In this document: in pieces, positions 59,091-64,000 of the stretch
How the letters are laid out: every line of letters begins with the position of its first letter
Position numbering within the stretch: the stretch's first letter is position 1
Assembly: GCF_035943795.1 (NCBI RefSeq)
Contig: NZ_DASZBY010000117.1
Coordinates: 1-64,000 of the forward strand
From: Aliidongia sp035943795
Lineage (GTDB): Bacteria > Pseudomonadota > Alphaproteobacteria > ATCC43930 > CGMCC-115725
Reading direction: 5' to 3'
Length of the DNA stretch: 64,000 bases
Notes under the pieces: model-generated
What the model was told of the DNA's origin: nothing
Seen by the model: the letters and a program-made list of their open reading frames with translations, nothing else
Databases searched by the model: none
Translations under genes and position numbers: made by a program

Positions 59091-60934
59091 GGCCGGCGCT
59101 TCGCGTCGCGCAAGATCACGTCGGCGGCCTTTTCCGCGATCATGTAGACCGCGCTGGCGATGAAGAAGCCGGGGATGCGGGGAAAGACCGAGGCATCGAC
59201 GACGTGCAGCCCCTCGACGCCATGCACCGCGAAGTCGCCGTCGACCACGCCGCCCGCCTCGCGCGGACCGATCGGGCAGCTGCACGAGGCGTGATGGCCC
59301 CAGGCATTGTCGCGCACGTATTGGGCCAGGTCTTCGTCGCTCACAACCTCGCGGCCGGGCAGTTCCTCCTCGGCGATCAGGTCCAGGACGTTCAGCGGTT
59401 CGTTCAATTCGCGCACGAAGCGGATGCCGGCCACGACCGCCTTCAGGTCCTCGCCGGTCGGATCGTCCCGTTCGTCGAAATAGTTGAAATCGATCAACGG
59501 CGGATCGCGCGGATCGGCCGAGCGCAGGGTGACCGTGCCGGCCCGGTTGTTGGTATGCGCCTTCAACACCGCCCAGGTCAGGCAATCGTGGCGTGTCGCG
59601 ATCTCGCGCGAATAGCCAGGATAATAGCCGTGGAAGCTGGCCAGGAGCGCCATGCAGAACAGATCGGCCGGCTGGCGCCCGGGCGTCGAGCGCTTGGCGA
59701 CCGCCAAGGCGGCGCCGTTCGAGACATACATGCCGCTCTGCTGGCCGGTCCATTCGGCATAGAGCGGGTCGCCAGGCTCGAACCTGGCGCCGGCCAGCAC
59801 CTCCCAGGGCCGGTTCATGCGGTTGACCACGCCGACCTCGTAGCGATCCTGCAGGTTGCGGCCGACGCCGGGCAGGTCGACCCGGACCGGGATGCCATGG
59901 CGTTCGAGTGCCGCGCGCGGGCCGATGCCCGACAGCATGAGCAATTGGGGCGAATTGAACGCGCCGCCGGACAGGATCACGCCCCGGCCGGCGCGGATCG
60001 ACCGGCGTATGCCCTCGCCGCCGCTGGGTGTGGGATGTGCACGATAGAGCCGCTCGCCCTGCAGATATTCGATGCCGACCGCGCGGTTGCCTTCGAACAG
60101 CACGCGGGTCGCCAACGCGTGCAGCTGGACGCGCAGCCGGTCCGGCTGGCGCTCGGCGACATCCAGGACCCGCTCGCGCGCGCCGGTGCGCCGATGGTCG
60201 CAGGTCGATAGCGGCGTGTAGCAGACCGCCTCGTCACCGCGCGGCATGATCCGCCGGTCGTTCGGATCCGCCTGGCCCTCGAACAGGCGCCACAGCGCTT
60301 CGAGCGGCCGCCTGCCGGCCCGGATCGCGGCCACGGCACCGTCGATGATGGTCTGGATCAGGCCACCGTCCTCGACGACCTGCCAGGGTTTGGCCCGCTC
60401 GGCGCGCAGCCAGCCGGACCAGCCATGGCCGGTCGGGTCCAGCCCCAGCCGGGACAGCAGGCGCCAGAACGGCCGATGCCGGCACTGTTCCAGCCGGCGG
60501 AAATAGCGGCGCATGGATCGGGCGCTCCAGCTCCGGTCGCCGGTCAGGGCGGCGATGCCGTCCCAGTCGGCGTCGTGGGGATAGACCAGGATCATGGCGT
60601 TGTGCGCGGTGCAGCCGCCGAGCGCCGCCGCGCGTGGATAGAACACGCCGTCGGCGCCGGCCTTGGGATCGCGTTGCTGCTGTGCCTCGTCGGCATAGTG
60701 GCGCACGAAGAAATCCCAGCTGATCGCCGGGTTCTCCGATGCCAGGGAATGGAACGCCGGCACGTCGTAATCGTCCGGCAACCGGGCTTCGTCCGTCGCC
60801 CGCGGGTCGCCACCCGCTTCGAGCAGGACGACGCGCATGCCGGCCTCGGCCAGCCGGGCCGCCAGGGTTCCACCTCCGGCGCCGGATCCGACGATCACAT
60901 AGTCGCAGTCGTCGCCGGTGTCCGGGCTGTCCAC
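59087..60934 (-). CDS. GMC-family FAD oxidoreductase
   Basis: 615 residues, ATG 60934. FAD-binding DYVIVGSGAGGGTLAARLAEAGMRVVLLEAGG at the N-terminus (GxGxxG), GGCTAHNAMI (GMC signature 1 area), GRGVILSGGAFNSPQLLMLSGIGP (GMC signature 2) and the C-terminal catalytic pair region DNAWGHHASCSCPIG plus VVDASVFPRIPGFFIASAVYMIAEKAAD. Oxidises an alcohol, and with O2 as acceptor would make H2O2, fitting the nearby peroxidase and catalase-like genes. No signal peptide. Lies 12 bases after the di-heme lipoprotein gene. Confidence 0.92.
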   Translation of the reverse strand: MDSPDTGDDCDYVIVGSGAGGGTLAARLAEAGMRVVLLEAGGDPRATDEARLPDDYDVPAFHSLASENPAISWDFFVRHYADEAQQQRDPKAGADGVFYPRAAALGGCTAHNAMILVYPHDADWDGIAALTGDRSWSARSMRRYFRRLEQCRHRPFWRLLSRLGLDPTGHGWSGWLRAERAKPWQVVEDGGLIQTIIDGAVAAIRAGRRPLEALWRLFEGQADPNDRRIMPRGDEAVCYTPLSTCDHRRTGARERVLDVAERQPDRLRVQLHALATRVLFEGNRAVGIEYLQGERLYRAHPTPSGGEGIRRSIRAGRGVILSGGAFNSPQLLMLSGIGPRAALERHGIPVRVDLPGVGRNLQDRYEVGVVNRMNRPWEVLAGARFEPGDPLYAEWTGQQSGMYVSNGAALAVAKRSTPGRQPADLFCMALLASFHGYYPGYSREIATRHDCLTWAVLKAHTNNRAGTVTLRSADPRDPPLIDFNYFDERDDPTGEDLKAVVAGIRFVRELNEPLNVLDLIAEEELPGREVVSDEDLAQYVRDNAWGHHASCSCPIGPREAGGVVDGDFAVHGVEGLHVVDASVFPRIPGFFIASAVYMIAEKAADVILRDAKRRP

Positions 60935-60946
60935 GAGGGCGGCGGC

Positions 60947-63439
60947 TCAAAAGGTCTTCAGGAATTCGATCAGGGCGAGCTTGTCCTTGTCGCTCAGCGG
61001 CTGCTCCGGGCCGAAGGCCTTTTCGTCGTCGCTCAGCGCCGCGGTGTCGTTGAACGCGGCCGTGCCGAAATAATGGCCGCGGTTGACCTCGAAGTCCCGG
61101 CACTTGCTGAGTGCCATCAGGGTCGGGACCTGGTTGGCGAATTTCTGCCGCAGCTGCTCGTCGGTCGCGTCAGGCGGCATCGTGACCAGGTCGGTCTGCA
61201 ACCCGGCCAGCAGGTTGACGAGCTGGGTCGCATGGTTCGCCTGCTCGACCGGGTCGTCGCTCTCCGACAGGGGCTGGATGTTCGACAACAGGTTGACCGG
61301 AATGCCGGCGGGGATCGGGCCGATGGTGATGTCGCCGTCCTTGTCGACCAGCCCCGGCGCCAGCCGGTGCGCCGTGCTCTGTAACGGATGCAGCACTTCC
61401 GGCACATAGCCGACGGGAATGGTGACCCAGCTGCGCGCGGTTGTGCGGTCGATCAGCCCCACCCCCTTGTCGCCCAGCACCTTGTCCCGCTCGCGGGTCT
61501 CCGGCCACAGCATCTCGCCGATCGAGGCCTGGAACACCCGCAGGCGCGCGTCCACGCTCGGATCCTGGTCGAATGGGCCGACGCTGTTGTTGAGCAGGAA
61601 CGGCGCCGTCGACCACAGGCTGATCAGCGACGGTGGCCGTGTGTAGCCGCGGCCGCCGGCCGGCATCGCGTAGGGCCGGCGCTCGCCGGTGACCGGATCG
61701 CGCAGGGTGACAGTCCCGACGGAGGGCAGGGACTTGTAGGAGTGGGAGGAGAAATTGTCCCAGATGTTGCCGGCGACCGCGTTGGTGGCGAGCGGGCTGC
61801 AGGCATTGGTCCGCAGCAGGGTCACCGGCACCCGCACGTCGGTCGACAGATAATTGCCGTCGAGGAAGTCCGTCGCATGGACGATGGCGTTCATCTGCTG
61901 CTTGTAGCCGGTGGTCTTGGTCCAGCTCCAATAGCGCTTCCAGCAATCCAGGTAGCCGGGTCCGGCACAACCGGCCGGATCCAGCCCTTCGGCCGGCTGC
62001 GGCGCCTTGCTGGAATGGCAGCGCGCGCAGGTCTCGGCGAACACCGTCTTGCCGCGGTCGATCACCGCTGCGTCGGTCGTCAGGTATTTCGTGCCGCCGG
62101 GCGCATCCTTCAGATGGTCGGGCACGCCGGCCTTCAGCAGGAATGCCGCCATGGCCGGCGTGCCGGCCTCGGTCGCCTGCCAATAGCTGGAATTCTTCTC
62201 AGCCACGGCGATCTCGATCGGGCTGATCGGCTGGCCGCCCACGACCGCGTTGAAATGCAGCAGCCATTCCTCGCTGAACAGGCCGATGTTCAGGTAGACG
62301 CGGTTGAGCGCGCCGAGCGCGCCCACCGAATCCGACCCGTCCTTGAGGATGTGCGGCGTCCAGACCGTATCCGGCTTCTGGTAGAACTGGGTCAGCGGCC
62401 CGCTGGCGACGAAATCGTTGAACTGCTTGTTGTCGCGCTCGCCGCCTTCGAGCTGTTCCTTACCCCAGCGGTGCCCGACACCCAGCCGGGCACCCAGCGA
62501 ATAGATCGCGTTCATGGTGCGCGGGTTGTTGATGTTGTCGGTCGAGACCAGCGACGTGTCCATGGCACCCGGGCGATAGGTGTGGACCAACTGGAACATG
62601 AAGTTGGTGGGATTGGCGTCGGGGATGAACAGCCGGTCGACCCACATGTATTGCGCACCGACGGTCGAGTTCAGGTCCGCCCAGGCGGGGTGCGCGGCAT
62701 CGGCTGGCGGATGGGTCGGGCTCGGCCCGACATGGCAGAATCCGCAAGCCATGCCAACCCGATAGGGCCGCACCAGATCCTTCGAATTGTAATAGGACGG
62801 GTCGTTGTAATAGCGCTCCGCATCCCATTTCTGGGCCGCCGCCTCGTCGAAGGCCGGATTGGGGAACAGCCGCAGCCCGACGATGCCGGTCGGATAGCCG
62901 TAGAACGAGCCGACCGGCACGGTCTTGCCGCGCGCGCCGATCCGGATACCCGGGTATTTGATCTCGTCCGCGAACGGGTCGGGGCCGCAGCCCGGGCCGT
63001 CCTTGCGCACGTCGAGCCACAGATGGAAACGCTGCGGATCGCCGCCCGTCGGCTTTTCGAAACACGGCTCGTTGACCAGGCCCAGGTAGTTCCAGCGCGA
63101 CTCGCGACCGAACTTCTGCCCGGGGTGGGAGGTCACGACCTTCAGCAGGTCGAACGCCCCGAAGGTCGAGGCCGTCATGCCGTCCCAGAACCGGTCGTTG
63201 CCGCCGGTCCAGACCAGCCACATGTTGCGGCCCTTGATCTCGTCGGCGCCCAGCGCCACGCCGCCGTCCATGTCGTGGAAATAATCTTCGGACGCCGTCA
63301 GCAGCGACGCGGCGTCGCGGCCGGACTTGCTGGCTTCGTCCAATACCCGACCGGACTTCGAGGCATCGTCGCAGGACGCGACGAGAATGAGACAGAGGAA
63401 GAGCAAGGTACTTGCGACAATACCGGTTACCCGTGCCAT
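60947..63439 (-). CDS. Di-heme c-type cytochrome lipoprotein (peroxidase/RoxA-like)
   Basis: 830 residues, ATG 63439. Lipoprotein signal with cysteine 23 in LVASCDD; Asp at +2 suggests inner-membrane retention. A short repeat follows, DDASKSGR and DEASKSGR, ten residues apart. Two heme motifs, CGFCH (232-236) and CARCH (471-475), and the late TRPPSLISLWSTAPFLLNNSVGPF block common in di-heme peroxidases and RoxA-like oxygenases. It is much longer than typical MauG or CcpA proteins (about 300-400). It may take electrons from the GMC enzyme or be an oxygenase; the reaction is not shown. First gene of its three-gene minus-strand operon. Confidence 0.87.
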   Translation of the reverse strand: MARVTGIVASTLLFLCLILVASCDDASKSGRVLDEASKSGRDAASLLTASEDYFHDMDGGVALGADEIKGRNMWLVWTGGNDRFWDGMTASTFGAFDLLKVVTSHPGQKFGRESRWNYLGLVNEPCFEKPTGGDPQRFHLWLDVRKDGPGCGPDPFADEIKYPGIRIGARGKTVPVGSFYGYPTGIVGLRLFPNPAFDEAAAQKWDAERYYNDPSYYNSKDLVRPYRVGMACGFCHVGPSPTHPPADAAHPAWADLNSTVGAQYMWVDRLFIPDANPTNFMFQLVHTYRPGAMDTSLVSTDNINNPRTMNAIYSLGARLGVGHRWGKEQLEGGERDNKQFNDFVASGPLTQFYQKPDTVWTPHILKDGSDSVGALGALNRVYLNIGLFSEEWLLHFNAVVGGQPISPIEIAVAEKNSSYWQATEAGTPAMAAFLLKAGVPDHLKDAPGGTKYLTTDAAVIDRGKTVFAETCARCHSSKAPQPAEGLDPAGCAGPGYLDCWKRYWSWTKTTGYKQQMNAIVHATDFLDGNYLSTDVRVPVTLLRTNACSPLATNAVAGNIWDNFSSHSYKSLPSVGTVTLRDPVTGERRPYAMPAGGRGYTRPPSLISLWSTAPFLLNNSVGPFDQDPSVDARLRVFQASIGEMLWPETRERDKVLGDKGVGLIDRTTARSWVTIPVGYVPEVLHPLQSTAHRLAPGLVDKDGDITIGPIPAGIPVNLLSNIQPLSESDDPVEQANHATQLVNLLAGLQTDLVTMPPDATDEQLRQKFANQVPTLMALSKCRDFEVNRGHYFGTAAFNDTAALSDDEKAFGPEQPLSDKDKLALIEFLKTF

Positions 63440-63587
63440 TGCGCCCCCGCATGCCGTTTTATCAGCAATTGCCGCGATGGTAACACGCTACCATTCGGAT
63501 TGAATAGGCCGCATCGCCGGTGCCGTAGCCCTACTCAGCGGTCGCTGGTCATGCTGTTATTCCTGCTCGTGCTTGATCGGGGATCCC

Positions 63588-64000
63588 ATGATGACGAGAC
63601 CGACCCGCCGCCTGCCGGCCTACCGGGCAATGATCGTGGCGCCGCAACCGGAGGCGGCCGAGGCCGGGCTGACGGCGCTCCAGGCCGGCGGCAATGCGCT
63701 CGACGCGGTCGTCGCCTGCGCGCTGACCCAGGGCGTGGTCGATCCGGCCATGTGCGGGCTGGGCGGCCTCGGCAGCCTGCAGATCTTCGATCCGGCAAGC
63801 GGCCGCAATCTTGTATTCGACGGGCTGTCGACCTGTCCGGCCGCCTCCACGCCCGGGATGTGGCAGCACCTGTTCGAACGCGAATGCAGCGACGGCTACG
63901 GCTACGTGCTGAAAGGCGGCGGCAACGAGCTGGGCCATACCGCCGTGACGACGCCGGGTATCGTGCGGGTGTTCGGCGATGCGCACCACGCGTTCGGTCG
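63588..64000 (+). CDS. Gamma-glutamyltransferase family protein (partial, C-terminus outside window)
   Basis: At least 137 residues from ATG 63588 or 63591, running off the right edge. MIVAPQPEAAEAGLTALQAGGNALDAVVACALTQGVVDPAMCGLGGLGSLQIFDPASGRNLVFDG matches the start of the gamma-glutamyltransferase alpha subunit, where ALxxGGNAxDAAVA and the GxGGxG motif are typical. No signal peptide is seen. It is 148 bases from the divergent di-heme lipoprotein gene. The catalytic Thr lies beyond the window, so maturation cannot be checked. Confidence 0.85.
   Translation, partial: MMTRPTRRLPAYRAMIVAPQPEAAEAGLTALQAGGNALDAVVACALTQGVVDPAMCGLGGLGSLQIFDPASGRNLVFDGLSTCPAASTPGMWQHLFERECSDGYGYVLKGGGNELGHTAVTTPGIVRVFGDAHHAFG

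Noticed and set aside
1..64000. tRNA, rRNA, CRISPR arrays, insertion sequences, prophage genes
   Set aside because: I saw no cloverleaf-type sequences, regular spacer repeats, transposase or integrase genes, or attachment-site duplications anywhere in the window.

Overview
The window reads as a GC-rich alphaproteobacterial chromosome segment. Support for this is the heterotetrameric sarcosine oxidase operon (soxBDAG order), the cyoABCD quinol oxidase, the alphaproteobacterial-type pqqABCDE operon without pqqF, and glutathione-linked formaldehyde oxidation (gfa, frmA, fghA). A Rhodospirillales-like methylotroph or facultative methylotroph fits, but no rRNA or other marker is present to fix the taxon.

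Layout. 1-2861: a truncated oligosaccharide flippase and a glycosyltransferase (minus strand), then a metallo-beta-lactamase-fold hydrolase. 2865-10472: a flavin monooxygenase, the soxB-soxD-soxA-soxG operon and a divergent GlxA/AraC-type regulator with a repeated putative operator. 10482-16718: a two-component system divergent from a TonB-dependent receptor, then a chemoreceptor. 17020-43488: a dense quinoprotein methanol-oxidation island (below). 43510-50432: a small ferredoxin-fold protein, two tandem secreted paralogues with a divergent MocR regulator, a Tat-exported hydrolase and a GH63-type glucosidase. 50655-54541: cyoABCD. 54682-63439: a heme/peroxide cluster (DyP peroxidase, catalase-like protein, GMC oxidoreductase, di-heme lipoprotein, two proteins of unknown function). 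63588-64000: start of a gamma-glutamyltransferase gene.

The island is built around xoxF (39314-41095), which carries the WDYDG motif of lanthanide-dependent methanol dehydrogenase, followed by a xoxG-like cytochrome and a xoxJ-like binding protein. It also holds the whole PQQ pathway (pqqABCDE, 31639-34796), quinoprotein-associated accessory genes (zinc metallohydrolase, SoxYZ-like carrier, CW-motif protein, second cytochrome c), a PedA1A2BC/Lut-type ABC transporter (21422-25224) of the class linked to rare-earth uptake, a second TauABC-like transporter, an ErbR/ErcS'-like regulatory pair with a FIST-domain partner, and all three glutathione-dependent formaldehyde genes. Methanol oxidised by XoxF would pass electrons to XoxG, and formaldehyde would go through Gfa, FrmA and FghA to formate.

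The most interesting non-gene signal is a short element, AGT-N-S-T-W-W-N-G, found in the same orientation 115-160 bases upstream of pqqA, xoxF, the ABC transporter operon and the response regulator gene. At pqqA and xoxF it is followed by a shared GGGGTGGCG. It is a candidate operator or promoter joining these units in one regulon.
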